A stretch of 64,000 nucleotides of DNA from Marivivens aquimaris (GTDB lineage: Bacteria; Pseudomonadota; Alphaproteobacteria; Rhodobacterales; Rhodobacteraceae): positions 1,951,001-2,015,000 of the forward strand of contig NZ_JADBGB010000001.1 in NCBI RefSeq assembly GCF_015220045.1, written 5' to 3'. The notes under the pieces were generated by a model, which ran no database searches, was not told the DNA's origin, and worked only from the letters and a program-made list of their open reading frames with translations. Shown here one piece after another: positions 1 through 8,544 of the stretch (position 1 is the stretch's first letter; each line of letters begins with the position of its first letter). A program made the translations under genes and the position numbers.

Positions 1-478
1 CATAGCGGAAACGGCCGTCGTCGATGCGCTTGGCACGGCCGATGTTTTCAGCCTTGGCCGGCGCAATTTCGTTGAACACCAGCTCTTCGATCTCGGCCTC
101 GGCGACGTCGGACAGTTTGAAGCCGTCAGGGCCAAAGAACTTGATGCCGTTGTCGTGGTGCGGGTTATGGCTGGCCGAAATCATGATGCCGACGTCGGCA
201 CGCATGGAGGTCGTGAGCATCCCTACCGCAGGGGTCGGGATCGGACCAAACAACAGCACGTTCATGCCGGTCGAGGTCAGGCCCGCTGTCAGCGCGTTTT
301 CGAACATATAGCCAGACAGACGCGTGTCCTTGCCGATGACAACGCGGTGGCCATTCGAGCCGTCGTTGCGGAAATAGCGTCCTGCAGCAGCTCCGATTTT
401 CAGCGCCATATCGGCGGTCATCGGGTACTGGTTGGCTTTGCCACGGACACCGTCGGTTCCGAACAGTTTACGGCTCAT
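1..478 (-). CDS. glmM: phosphoglucosamine mutase GlmM (N-terminal part, runs off the window)
   Basis: GlmM converts glucosamine-6-phosphate to glucosamine-1-phosphate, the step before UDP-GlcNAc synthesis for peptidoglycan and LPS. Only the first 159 codons are in the window; the frame continues past base 1. It starts [13 protein letters not shown], the conserved family N-terminus. The phosphoserine loop [12 protein letters not shown] is at residues 100-111, with the catalytic Ser at about residue 103 (SASHNP). The start codon lies one base beyond the folP stop, so folB-folP-glmM read as one transcription unit. Folate genes next to glmM are a common arrangement in bacteria. The identification is very secure; the C-terminal domains cannot be judged. 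Confidence 0.97.
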   Translation of the reverse strand, partial: MSRKLFGTDGVRGKANQYPMTADMALKIGAAAGRYFRNDGSNGHRVVIGKDTRLSGYMFENALTAGLTSTGMNVLLFGPIPTPAVGMLTTSMRADVGIMISASHNPHHDNGIKFFGPDGFKLSDVAEAEIEELVFNEIAPAKAENIGRAKRIDDGRFRY

Positions 479-479
479 T

Positions 480-1475
480 CTATTCCTCGTTGATTGCCAT
501 CATCAGGCTGAGAGCCTGTTTCGTGGGCAAAGTATCATGCACGCGGACGATCTGCACCCCGTGACGAATGCCATCAAGCACCACAGAGACCGATCCGGCC
601 ACCCTTTGGGCAGCATCCTGCGCACCTGATATTTCACCGATGAAACGTTTGCGGCTCGCACCCAGCAAGATAGGGCAACCAAGCGTGTGGAACAGGGAAA
701 TCCGCCGCAAGAGCGCAAGGTTATGCGCCTGCGTCTTTCCGAAACCGATCCCTGGGTCGGTGATGATGCGGCTGCGCGGAATGCCTGCGGCCTCTGCGAC
801 CTGAATGCGGGCCTCCAGATAGTCGTAGATATCGAGCAGGACGTCCGTGTAGCTCGGGTCCTTCTGCATGGTTTCGGGGGTGCCCTGCGAATGCATCAGG
901 CAGATCGGCAGGCCGGTGTTCGCGGCGACGTTCACCATCTCCGGATCGAACTCCATCGCGGAGACGTCGTTCAGGATCGCAGCACCAAGATCGGCAGCCT
1001 TCTGCGCGACCAGCGCCTTGCGGGTGTCGATGGAGACGACGGTGTGCGCTGACAGAGCTTCTACCGAAGGCGCAACACGCGCGGCTTCCTCGTTTACTTC
1101 GACCTCGGCAGCACCGGGGCGCGTACTTTCGCCGCCGATGTCGATGATCGTCGCACCGTCCGCCATCATCGCCTGCCCCTGTGCCAGCGCCGCAGAGGCA
1201 GTGTCGAACTTGCCGCCATCGCTGAAACTGTCGGGGGTCACGTTAAGGATACCCATGATCTGCGGCGTGCGCATCGTCAGGTCAGCGATATCCGCACGTG
1301 GCGCAGTCATGGCTGTGATCTGGTCATCCGGCACTTCGGACAGTGGCACCACGCGCGGTGCCTGCCCGCGTTCGAGCACTTCGACACGGTCGAACCAGCA
1401 CCAACCACCTGCGAGTTGCCGCGCACCTTCGGGGCGCGCGGCGTCCATCATCGGGATCGGTCGGTAGTAGCGCAT
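480..1475 (-). CDS. folP: dihydropteroate synthase FolP
   Basis: FolP condenses 6-hydroxymethyl-7,8-dihydropterin diphosphate with p-aminobenzoate to give dihydropteroate; it is the sulfonamide target. The 331-residue product has the complete TIM-barrel signature series: [48 protein letters not shown] and GASRKRFIG. About 65 residues precede the barrel, which is longer than in E. coli. The start MRYYRPIP is chosen because its ATG overlaps the folB stop as TGATG, a translational-coupling arrangement; a longer in-frame extension upstream would lie inside folB. No key residue appears to be missing. Confidence 0.96.
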   Translation of the reverse strand: MRYYRPIPMMDAARPEGARQLAGGWCWFDRVEVLERGQAPRVVPLSEVPDDQITAMTAPRADIADLTMRTPQIMGILNVTPDSFSDGGKFDTASAALAQGQAMMADGATIIDIGGESTRPGAAEVEVNEEAARVAPSVEALSAHTVVSIDTRKALVAQKAADLGAAILNDVSAMEFDPEMVNVAANTGLPICLMHSQGTPETMQKDPSYTDVLLDIYDYLEARIQVAEAAGIPRSRIITDPGIGFGKTQAHNLALLRRISLFHTLGCPILLGASRKRFIGEISGAQDAAQRVAGSVSVVLDGIRHGVQIVRVHDTLPTKQALSLMMAINEE

Positions 1476-2395
1476 CAGAGCAGTTTGCCCGCGTCCACAG
1501 GCACCGCACGCACCGGCACGGCAGAGATCGGAGCGTCCGCACCGACGACCAGCAGCTCGGCGGCTTCGTAGTGTTCGGCGAACCACGATACCAGCTGGAG
1601 AGCGTCGCGCGGATCGGCGCTCGGGCTTTCTACCGCATCAAGGACGATCTTGGACGGCGCCCAAACGCAAATCTGGTTATGCTTCATCGCCCAATCGAGC
1701 TCGGTACGCGTGCCAACGACAACGCAGCGTTTATCGCGGCCAGCCAGAACCCAAGCGTTCTGTTCGATGGCCAACAGATCAATCCGGCGCTGCGCGAGAG
1801 CGGCCGAGGATTGCGGCGCAGGCACATCAGCCGCGCCCACGGCGATAATGAGCGGAGCCTCGTCAGCGGCGAGTTCATCGAGCCAGCTGCCAAGGCGGTC
1901 AGACATGATCGCGTCATTGGTCAGAAACAGGACGCGCGGATGGGGAACAGCAACGTGGTCCTGTCCCGAACGGGCAACCTCGCCTTTGCCGCGCACGATT
2001 TCGACACCAAGCGAGAACGGGCCACGGTCGAGCTTTTCGATCCGCACGAATACGCGCAGCGCCTGCGGCTCGCGCAGGATGCGTTCGGCCACTCGTGCAG
2101 CCAGCGTTTCGAGGAGGTTGATGCGCTCAGCACCAAGCTCGCCGTCGATAGCTTCGGTAATGCGGTCGTAAGACAGAATCCGATCAACGTCGTCGTCGAT
2201 TTCGCCGGTCTGGGGTTTGACCTCGACAACGACATTGAAACGTACGCGCTGGAGGTGTCCCCGCTCCTGCTGGAAAGCGCCGATCTCGACCTCGACGGTG
2301 TAATCACGCAGCGAAATACGGTCGCAGGGTTGGGTAGCGCTGGCCTCGGCACGCTCTGACGGGTGGGCGAAGGCCATGCGGATGTCGTTGTTCAT
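1475..2395 (-). CDS. folB: dihydroneopterin aldolase FolB with a C-terminal extension
   Basis: Residues about 1-125 form a FolB domain (DRISLRDYTVEVEIGAF; later SYDRITEAID and ETLAARVAERIL). This is the aldolase that cleaves dihydroneopterin to hydroxymethyl-dihydropterin. FolB alone is normally about 120 residues, but this protein has 306. The remaining roughly 180 residues (from about PHPRVLFLTNDA) do not resemble HppK and match no family I recognise. The second half contains two stretches of Rossmann-like beta-alpha pattern (RCVVVGTRTELDW, AAELLVVGADAPI). Start MNNDIRMAF is preferred over a start 29 codons upstream because it begins close to the domain. Translationally coupled to folP. Confidence 0.88.
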   Translation of the reverse strand: MNNDIRMAFAHPSERAEASATQPCDRISLRDYTVEVEIGAFQQERGHLQRVRFNVVVEVKPQTGEIDDDVDRILSYDRITEAIDGELGAERINLLETLAARVAERILREPQALRVFVRIEKLDRGPFSLGVEIVRGKGEVARSGQDHVAVPHPRVLFLTNDAIMSDRLGSWLDELAADEAPLIIAVGAADVPAPQSSAALAQRRIDLLAIEQNAWVLAGRDKRCVVVGTRTELDWAMKHNQICVWAPSKIVLDAVESPSADPRDALQLVSWFAEHYEAAELLVVGADAPISAVPVRAVPVDAGKLL

Positions 2396-2489
2396 AGCAG
2401 TTTTCCATCGACGACGTTGGTCTGGGCATACTAGCCCATCGTCGTCGGGGCAAGCGACCTGCAACGCCAGATCGCCTGCCAAACGCGAC

Positions 2490-3167
2490 TTAGTTCATCG
2501 CGGTGCGTGTCGGCTGGCGATAGAAGATATGGCTGCCGATCATCGCGGTCTTGGGGAAGCGCTTGGCCCACGACGGGTTCACCGCGCGGGTGTGATAGTG
2601 GGTCGCGCCAGCAGTCAGCACGCGCGGCGTGCCGTCGATCAAAAGGCGAGCGACCTTGCCCACTTTTTCCCAAGCAGCAGGTTCGGAGATCGTCTCGGCC
2701 AGACCATCACAGGTGTAGGTGAACTGGCAGCGATAGCGACCGCCGGTGCCCTGATTGACCACGCCGCAAACGGTGGTCGGGTAATCGGCGCTGTCGACGC
2801 GGTTCAGAATGACTTCACCAACCGCGAACAAGCCCTCGACGCTCTCGCCGCGCGCTTCGAAATAGAGTGCTTCGGCAAGACAATGCCACTGTTCACCACC
2901 ATCAGCCTCGGGAAGAGCTGCCAAAGTGGCCTCATCGAAGCGCTCGACGACCGGAACGGTCTCGATATTGCGAGAATCAGGTGCGGGGGGATTCGCAAGA
3001 GCGGACAGCTGGGACGACGGGATTTCCGCGATCGCTTCACGCTCCTGACCGAGCAACGCTCCGAGCCTTACAGCCAATACATCTTGGGCGAAAACGCTGT
3101 TGCCCGTAGCCGAAATTGCAATTGTGACGGCCAGTAGATTCAGAATTTTCGACACAGCAAAACGCAT
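2490..3167 (-). CDS. SleB-like cell wall hydrolase, exported
   Basis: A 225-residue exported protein. It has an N-terminal signal peptide (MRFAVSKILNLLAVTIAIS, cut near SVFAQD). The C-terminal half carries the Hydrolase_2 / SleB signature: CLAEALYFEARGES, then GLFAVGEVILNRVDS, TVCGVVNQG and CQFTYTCDG. In spore formers SleB-type domains are lytic transglycosylases that cut peptidoglycan. In alphaproteobacteria they are taken to be periplasmic wall-remodelling enzymes, which is inference here. The Glu of EALYFEARGE is the expected catalytic residue. The start is fixed by an AGGAAG Shine-Dalgarno just upstream. It lies between ppdK and folB, and two inverted repeats lie in its 5' region. Confidence 0.88.
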   Translation of the reverse strand: MRFAVSKILNLLAVTIAISATGNSVFAQDVLAVRLGALLGQEREAIAEIPSSQLSALANPPAPDSRNIETVPVVERFDEATLAALPEADGGEQWHCLAEALYFEARGESVEGLFAVGEVILNRVDSADYPTTVCGVVNQGTGGRYRCQFTYTCDGLAETISEPAAWEKVGKVARLLIDGTPRVLTAGATHYHTRAVNPSWAKRFPKTAMIGSHIFYRQPTRTAMN

Positions 3168-3239
3168 CGGACTTCCTCGGTTCAACGTGGTTTGCCCCAC
3201 GCCGGCCCGAGCTGCGTACAAAAAAACACCGGAAAGGTC

Positions 3240-3257
3240 TACCCGACTATTTGGGTA
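3240..3257. promoter_or_regulatory. inverted repeat upstream of the SleB-like gene
   Basis: TACCC, eight bases, GGGTA: a perfect 5-bp inverted repeat about 73 bases upstream of the SleB-like start. It is suitably placed to be an operator near a promoter, but the half-sites are short and I recognise no regulator for them. Confidence 0.25.
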
Positions 3258-3295
3258 AACCCTTGAACGGACTCATAGTTCCGTGTTCGCCATGT

Positions 3296-3314
3296 GTGTA
3301 AGTGTCCCTTACAC
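3296..3314. promoter_or_regulatory. inverted repeat directly after ppdK
   Basis: GTGTAAG TGTCC CTTACAC, a perfect 7-bp inverted repeat with a 5-base loop, beginning one base after the ppdK stop codon. In the ppdK transcript it could form a hairpin, but no uridine tract follows, so it is not a standard intrinsic terminator. It may protect the 3' end or act as an operator for the downstream hydrolase gene. Confidence 0.35.
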
Positions 3315-3315
3315 C

Positions 3316-5874
3316 TTAGACTCTAGCAGAAATTTTGCGGTCTGAAATAGCTAATTGCGCTGCTGACAAACGCGCTGCGGGCACGCGGAAGGGGGAGCAC
3401 GAAACGTAGTCAAACTTCTGCGATCTGCAAAAAGAAATGGCACTCCGGCTACCGCCATGTTCGCCGCAAATCGACAGAACGACGTCTTCGCGGCCCTTCC
3501 TGCCCCGCTCCGCCCCCATCGAAAGCAGCTCGCCTACGCCTTCGACATCGAGCGTGTGGAACGGATCTTCCGCGTAGACACCCGCCTGCACATAGGCGGA
3601 CATAAAGCGGCCAGCGTCATCTCGGCTGAGGCCGTAAGTCATCTGGGTGAGGTCGTTCGTACCGAATGACAGGAATTGCGCGTGCATCGCGATTTCCTCG
3701 GCCCGCAAAGCCGCGCGCGGCGTTTCGACCATCACGCCATAGCGGAAGCGGAAATCGACGCCTGTTTCGGCACGGACAGCGGCAGCGACGGCATCGATGC
3801 GGCTTTTGACCAATTCGACCTCGCGCATGGCACTGACGAGCGGGATCATAATTTCGGGCACCACAGGATCGCCTGAGCGGCTTGCCTCGACCGTCGCCTC
3901 GAAGATCGCGCGGGCCTGCATGTCGTAGATTTCCGGATACGTCAGACCAAGGCGCACGCCGCGCATCCCGAGCATCGGGTTGTATTCTGTCAGCGCTTCG
4001 ACACGGGAGGTGACTTCGGACAGCGGTAGCGACAGTTGCTCGGCCAGTTCGCGGTGACCGGATTTGTCCGCAGGCAGGAATTCGTGGAGCGGCGGGTCGA
4101 ACAGACGGATGCACACGGGCGTGCCGTGCATGATCTGGAACAGCGCGATGAAGTCGCCCCGCTGCATGGGAAGAAGACGGTCCAGTACGGCGCGGCGATC
4201 CTCGGCTGTGTGGGCAAAGATCATCTCGCGCATCACGCCAAGACGGTCGCCTTCAAAAAACATATGCTCGGTCCGGCAGAGACCGATCCCTTGGGCCGCA
4301 AAGTTGCGGGCGATCTGCGCGTCGGCGGGCGTATCGGCGTTCGCACGAATGCCGATGTCACGGAATTCATCTGCCCAATCAAGGAGTTGACGGAACGCTC
4401 CATCCAGAGCGGGCTCCATCAGCGGCACCGTACCAGCGAGTACGCGGCCCGACGTTCCGTTCACCGTGATGACGTCACCTTCGCGGAATTCACGGCCATC
4501 CGGCGCGATCATGACCTTGCGCTTGCGGTCGATCACGAGGTCGGAGGCACCGACAACGCAGGGCAAACCGAGGCCGCGGCCGATCACTGCGGCGTGGCTG
4601 GTGATGCCGCCGCGGACAGTGATGACGGCGCTCGCGGCGTGCATTCCACGAATGTCCTCGGGCGTGGTTTCGCGGCGGACCAGGATGCAGGCTTCGGATC
4701 GGGCAGCGCTGGCCTGAGCTTCGTTCGCGGTAAAAACGATCCGCCCGCATGCCGCGCCGGGGCTGGCAGCGATGCCTGCAACGATCACATCCGGCGTGGC
4801 CGATGGATCCACCTGACGGTGCAGCAGCTCGGACAAGATCGCGGGATCGACGCGCATCACCGCTTCGTCTGTCGGAATGACACCATCCAGCGCGAGGTCT
4901 ACGGCAATTTTCACCGACGCGCGGTTGGAGCGCTGGACACGGATCGCATCGAGGACATGCAATTCGCCATCCTCGATCGTAAATTCGATCTGCATTTCTT
5001 CACGCAGACGGGTCCGGCACAAATCGCGGTAGCCGGTGAGTTGCGCGAAAACCTCTGGAAGCTCCTCCTCCACCGAAGGGCCGCGGCCATCCTTGGTAAT
5101 GTAGAGCGCTTCTTTGGTCTTCGTCAGCGCCTCGCGGCCTTGGCTTTGGCTGAGGTAGCGACCAGTGATCCGCTGCTCGCCGGTCTTGTCATCGACGAAC
5201 TGGATAACGCCGGAGCCGGACTTTCCGCGCCCGACGCCCATGGCCATCGCTTGCACGACAAGGCCGAGTCCAGCGTCAGCGGGCGCGCCCTTGGCCTGAC
5301 GAAGAAGGCGCGCAGTGGTACCGTCCCATGCGCGCGCCATCGACCGCAGCACCTCGGCAAGCTGCTGCGCAGGCTCTTGGGGGAACAGTTCGTCTGTTTC
5401 GTATTCGTAGGCCTCAAGCATCGACCGGAGGGCAGATTCGGTCGGCGCATCAGGCAGGTGAAATTGTTCTGGATCGAGGCGCGCAACGACGACCGAATAT
5501 GACTGAACAAAGCGCAGGTAGAGCGCGGTCGCCGCTTCAAGCCCAATCTTTTCAGACAGTTCGCGGTGGCGGGCGTTGTTGAAACCGATATTCAGGATCG
5601 CTCCTGGTCCGCCCCAATCAGAGTCAGCACTGGACGGACGGACAGACAAAAGCGGCGCGTCGCCAAACGGCTCAAGCAACGCCGCCATATCCGGCATCTG
5701 GCCCCGCGCGATCTCTCTCACGGTGTCGAAAGACAGCGCGACCGTAGTCGGTACGGGCATGTCGAGGCGGATCAGACGCTGCAAACACTTGGCCCGACCA
5801 CCATGGACCGACGGCGACATACGCGCGTTGGGAGTGATCAGGGTAAACGGCTCGAACTCGATGTTGTGCTGCAC
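3316..5874 (-). CDS. ppdK: pyruvate, phosphate dikinase (PEP/pyruvate-binding family)
   Basis: PPDK interconverts pyruvate, ATP and phosphate with PEP, AMP and pyrophosphate, an anaplerotic or gluconeogenic step in the cytosol. The 852-residue protein has the three family domains in order. First comes an N-terminal ATP-grasp region (PVPTTVALS, LLSVRPSSA). Next is the swivelling phosphohistidine domain with GGITSHAAVIGRG, whose His is the phosphorylation site. Last is the C-terminal PEP-binding barrel with FGTNDLTQMTYG and the catalytic Cys in CGEHGG. The start is assigned to GTG at 5874 (MQHNIEFEPF) because AAGGAG lies 8 bases upstream. An in-frame ATG seven codons earlier lies inside a hairpin and has no Shine-Dalgarno. 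It follows glyS by 70 bases. Confidence 0.93.
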   Translation of the reverse strand: MQHNIEFEPFTLITPNARMSPSVHGGRAKCLQRLIRLDMPVPTTVALSFDTVREIARGQMPDMAALLEPFGDAPLLSVRPSSADSDWGGPGAILNIGFNNARHRELSEKIGLEAATALYLRFVQSYSVVVARLDPEQFHLPDAPTESALRSMLEAYEYETDELFPQEPAQQLAEVLRSMARAWDGTTARLLRQAKGAPADAGLGLVVQAMAMGVGRGKSGSGVIQFVDDKTGEQRITGRYLSQSQGREALTKTKEALYITKDGRGPSVEEELPEVFAQLTGYRDLCRTRLREEMQIEFTIEDGELHVLDAIRVQRSNRASVKIAVDLALDGVIPTDEAVMRVDPAILSELLHRQVDPSATPDVIVAGIAASPGAACGRIVFTANEAQASAARSEACILVRRETTPEDIRGMHAASAVITVRGGITSHAAVIGRGLGLPCVVGASDLVIDRKRKVMIAPDGREFREGDVITVNGTSGRVLAGTVPLMEPALDGAFRQLLDWADEFRDIGIRANADTPADAQIARNFAAQGIGLCRTEHMFFEGDRLGVMREMIFAHTAEDRRAVLDRLLPMQRGDFIALFQIMHGTPVCIRLFDPPLHEFLPADKSGHRELAEQLSLPLSEVTSRVEALTEYNPMLGMRGVRLGLTYPEIYDMQARAIFEATVEASRSGDPVVPEIMIPLVSAMREVELVKSRIDAVAAAVRAETGVDFRFRYGVMVETPRAALRAEEIAMHAQFLSFGTNDLTQMTYGLSRDDAGRFMSAYVQAGVYAEDPFHTLDVEGVGELLSMGAERGRKGREDVVLSICGEHGGSRSAISFCRSQKFDYVSCSPFRVPAARLSAAQLAISDRKISARV

Positions 5875-5882
5875 TGCGGCGT

Positions 5883-5928
5883 CTCCTTGCTGCATTGCAC
5901 TTTATGCAAAGTGCAGTTTGCAGCAAGG
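5883..5928 (-). promoter_or_regulatory. nested hairpin covering the ppdK ribosome-binding site
   Basis: In the transcript, CCUUGCUGCA (5928-5919) is the exact complement of UGCAGCAAGG (5894-5885). Inside it, UGCACUUU pairs with AAAGUGCA around a GCAU loop. The structure is therefore a 10-bp outer stem and an 8-bp inner stem separated by an AAC/A internal loop. The 3' arm contains the AAGG of the ppdK Shine-Dalgarno AAGGAG (5883-5888), so the folded form would block ribosome entry. As DNA, the same region holds TGCAAA-N6-TTTGCA half-sites, so a protein operator is an alternative. Confidence 0.6.
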
Positions 5929-5944
5929 GTAACGTGCCGTTTTC

Positions 5945-8002
5945 TTAGCCTTCGATGCGCGAAAGATCGGCAACCGAAAGACAGCTGGTCCGGATGCGCG
6001 ACAGCAGGTTCAGACGGTTGCGACGGACGATCTGGTTATCGCTGTTGATCTGCACAGCCTCGAAGAACGCGTCGATCGGCGCACGCAGGCCCGCCATTGC
6101 GGACATAGCGGCGGCGAAATCTTCGTTTTCCATCGCGGGCTTGATCTCTGCATCGGCCTTGTCGAGCGCGGTGAAGAGGTCGCGCTCCGCATCGGCTTCG
6201 GCGAACTTGGGATCGGCACCGAAGGAATACTCGACGCCATCCTTTTCCTCGGCCTGAGCGAGGATGTTGGACGCACGCTTGTAACCTTGGATCAGGTTGC
6301 CGCCATCGTCGGTCGACAGGAAGTCCTGAAGCGCGCGGGCGCGCTTGACCAGCAGTGTCAGGTCGTCGTTGCCCGGCATCGCCAGAACAGCGTCGATGAC
6401 ATCGTGGCGAATGCCCTGATCACGCAGGAATACCTTCAGACGGTCATGGAAGAACGACAGAAGTTCGTCGGCATCCGCAACCTCGTTGGCCGAAGCAAAC
6501 ACATCCTTAAGCTTGAGCGTCAGGTTGTTCTCCAGCACCAGACGGATCACGCCCAGCGCGGCGCGGCGCAGCGCGAACGGGTCCTTGGAGCCGGTCGGCT
6601 TTTCGTCGATGGCCCAGAAACCGGTGAGCGTGTCGATCTTGTCGGCCAGCGCGACGGCAACGGAAACGGGCGCGGTCGGGACCACGTCCGACGGACCGAG
6701 CGGCGAGTAGTGATCGCGGCACGCGTCGGCGACATCATCGGTGCGGCCCGCGGCGAGCGCGTAGTAGCGGCCCATCAGGCCCTGAAGTTCGGGGAACTCA
6801 CCAACCATATCCGAACGCAGGTCGGCCTTGGCGATCAGAGCCGCCTCGCCCGCCTTATCGGCGTCAGCACCAACGGACGGTGCCAGCGTGCGTGCCAGAG
6901 CGGCGATACGCTCGATCCGGTCTTTCTGGCTGCCTAGCTTGTTGTGGAAAGTCACGTTCGCAAGGCCGTCGAGCCAATCGCCCATGCCCGCCTTCGCAAC
7001 GCGCAGGTCGTTTTCGTAGAAGAACTTGGCATCAGACAGACGTGCAGACAGAACCTTGAGGTTACCCGCGAGGATCGTTTCGCCGTGGTCGGCGGTTTCG
7101 ATATTGGCGACGGTGACGAACTTTTCGATGCGGCCGGTCTTCGGGTTGCGGACCGAGAAGAACTTCTGATGCTCTTTCATCGAGGTCTGCAGGACCTCCG
7201 GCGGCAGGCCGAGGAATTCGTCAGCGATCGGGCCCATCAGCGGCACGGGGAATTCGACGAGGTTACCGACTTCGGCCAGCAGGCCCTTGTCTTCGACGAT
7301 TTCCATACCGGCTGCGAAGGCCATGTTGCTGGCTTCGTGCTCGATGGTTTCCGCACGCTCGTCGGCGCGCAGGACGACCTTGGCGCGCTTGAGCTTGGCC
7401 TCGTAGTCCTCGAAGTCCGACACGGTGATCACGTCGGGCGCCATGAATCGGTGGCCCTTGGTGGTATTGCCCGACTTGATGCCTTCAATTTCGAACGGCA
7501 CGACCTCGTTGCCATCAGCGTCCGAAAGCAGACAGATGATCGAGTGCAGCGGACGGACCCAGCGCATCGGGCCTGCGCCCCAGCGCATGGACTTGGGCCA
7601 CGGGAAGTTGCGGATGGTCTTGTCCAGCACTTCGGCAATGATCTCGCCAGCCTGACGGCCTGGCTTTTCAAAGACGGCGAAGTAGACCTGACCCTTCTTG
7701 TCGTCGCGTACTTCGAGCTGGTCCATGGTCAGACCGGTCGAGCGCAGGAAGCCTTCGATAGCCTTTTCAGGAGCGGACGTGGACGGACCCTTGCGCTCTT
7801 CTTTAACGGCTTTGCTCTCGCCCGTCAGATCCTCGATCGACAGGGTCAGGCGGCGCGGCGTCCAGAAGGCAGCGGCGTGGACGTAGGTCAGACCAGCATC
7901 GACCAGACCGTCGGTGATCAACTTTTTCAGATCATCGGCAGCCTTGGCCTGCATACGGGCCGGAATTTCTTCGGAGAAAAGTTCGATCAGAAGATTGGGC
8001 AT
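5945..8002 (-). CDS. glyS: glycine--tRNA ligase beta subunit
   Basis: This is the beta subunit of the alpha2-beta2 glycyl-tRNA synthetase; it carries the tRNA-binding and anticodon-binding parts. The 685-residue length fits the family. It begins MPNLLIELFSEEIPARMQ, the typical beta-subunit start, and later has FPWPKSMRWG, EFPVPLMG and FSVRNPKTG. The C-terminal HD/anticodon-binding region includes DKIDTLTGFWAI and PTGSKDPFALRR. Its ATG overlaps the stop of the upstream hypothetical as TGATG, so translation is coupled. All residues typical of the family appear intact. Confidence 0.97.
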   Translation of the reverse strand: MPNLLIELFSEEIPARMQAKAADDLKKLITDGLVDAGLTYVHAAAFWTPRRLTLSIEDLTGESKAVKEERKGPSTSAPEKAIEGFLRSTGLTMDQLEVRDDKKGQVYFAVFEKPGRQAGEIIAEVLDKTIRNFPWPKSMRWGAGPMRWVRPLHSIICLLSDADGNEVVPFEIEGIKSGNTTKGHRFMAPDVITVSDFEDYEAKLKRAKVVLRADERAETIEHEASNMAFAAGMEIVEDKGLLAEVGNLVEFPVPLMGPIADEFLGLPPEVLQTSMKEHQKFFSVRNPKTGRIEKFVTVANIETADHGETILAGNLKVLSARLSDAKFFYENDLRVAKAGMGDWLDGLANVTFHNKLGSQKDRIERIAALARTLAPSVGADADKAGEAALIAKADLRSDMVGEFPELQGLMGRYYALAAGRTDDVADACRDHYSPLGPSDVVPTAPVSVAVALADKIDTLTGFWAIDEKPTGSKDPFALRRAALGVIRLVLENNLTLKLKDVFASANEVADADELLSFFHDRLKVFLRDQGIRHDVIDAVLAMPGNDDLTLLVKRARALQDFLSTDDGGNLIQGYKRASNILAQAEEKDGVEYSFGADPKFAEADAERDLFTALDKADAEIKPAMENEDFAAAMSAMAGLRAPIDAFFEAVQINSDNQIVRRNRLNLLSRIRTSCLSVADLSRIEG

Positions 8003-8535
8003 CAGTTCATCCCTTCGGGGGGTGTCGGGCAGCCTTCGGGCAGCGGATCGCCGTTGAATTTAGCGTCGCCACAGGCGTTGATCTGGTTCCAGACATAGCC
8101 ATTGCCCGCAGGGGTGATGGCGACAATCCGGTCGATCCCGTAGTTGATATTCGGCGTGCCGAGGAACGCGACAGCTTCGCCGTCCTCAAGCTCGGCACCA
8201 AGCTGCTTGGCGTCGAAACACGAGAACCAGCCAGGCGCGTTAAGCGGCACGGCGTTCTCGTAAACCTCGTAGGTCGCAGCCAGTTCGTCCAGCGGGGTCG
8301 GCGTCTCGAAGCAGGCGCGCAGACGGATCGGCGAGCTGTCGCTGTCGATCGCCTGAACTTCCGAAACCGCTATGTCTTCGGCCTCGCCCGTAGTGGCAGA
8401 GATCAGCGAAATCTCGGGCAGATCATCACCGGCCAGAACTTCGTAATAAGCGTAGACCAGCGAATAATAGAGACCTGCGCCCGCAACGAGCGCAGTCAGA
8501 ACAATCGCCAGAACGGCAAGGCGTGCAGAGCGCAT
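8002..8535 (-). CDS. conserved hypothetical with an N-terminal membrane anchor, between glyQ and glyS (DUF6446-like)
   Basis: A 177-residue protein with one N-terminal hydrophobic segment (LAVLAIVLTALVAGAGLYYS, about residues 6-25). It is followed by a soluble domain with four cysteines (RACFETPTP, SCFDAKQ, NACGDAKF, EGCPTPPEG). The Cys pattern and anchor suggest a periplasmic, disulfide-bonded domain. From memory this matches DUF6446, a Rhodobacterales family repeatedly found between glyQ and glyS; function unknown. The start has an AGGAAG Shine-Dalgarno and the stop overlaps the glyS start (TGATG). Tight coupling to the synthetase genes is unexplained for a membrane-anchored protein. Confidence 0.85.
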   Translation of the reverse strand: MRSARLAVLAIVLTALVAGAGLYYSLVYAYYEVLAGDDLPEISLISATTGEAEDIAVSEVQAIDSDSSPIRLRACFETPTPLDELAATYEVYENAVPLNAPGWFSCFDAKQLGAELEDGEAVAFLGTPNINYGIDRIVAITPAGNGYVWNQINACGDAKFNGDPLPEGCPTPPEGMN

Positions 8536-8544
8536 GATACTTCC

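Noticed and set aside
1343..2359. 338-codon open frame antisense to folB/folP
   Set aside because: Arg/His-rich translation with no domain; both folate genes are intact on the minus strand.
4036..5502. 488-codon open frame antisense to ppdK
   Set aside because: It is the complement of a GC-rich coding sequence with strong third-position bias. The translation has no recognisable domain, and ppdK on the other strand is complete.
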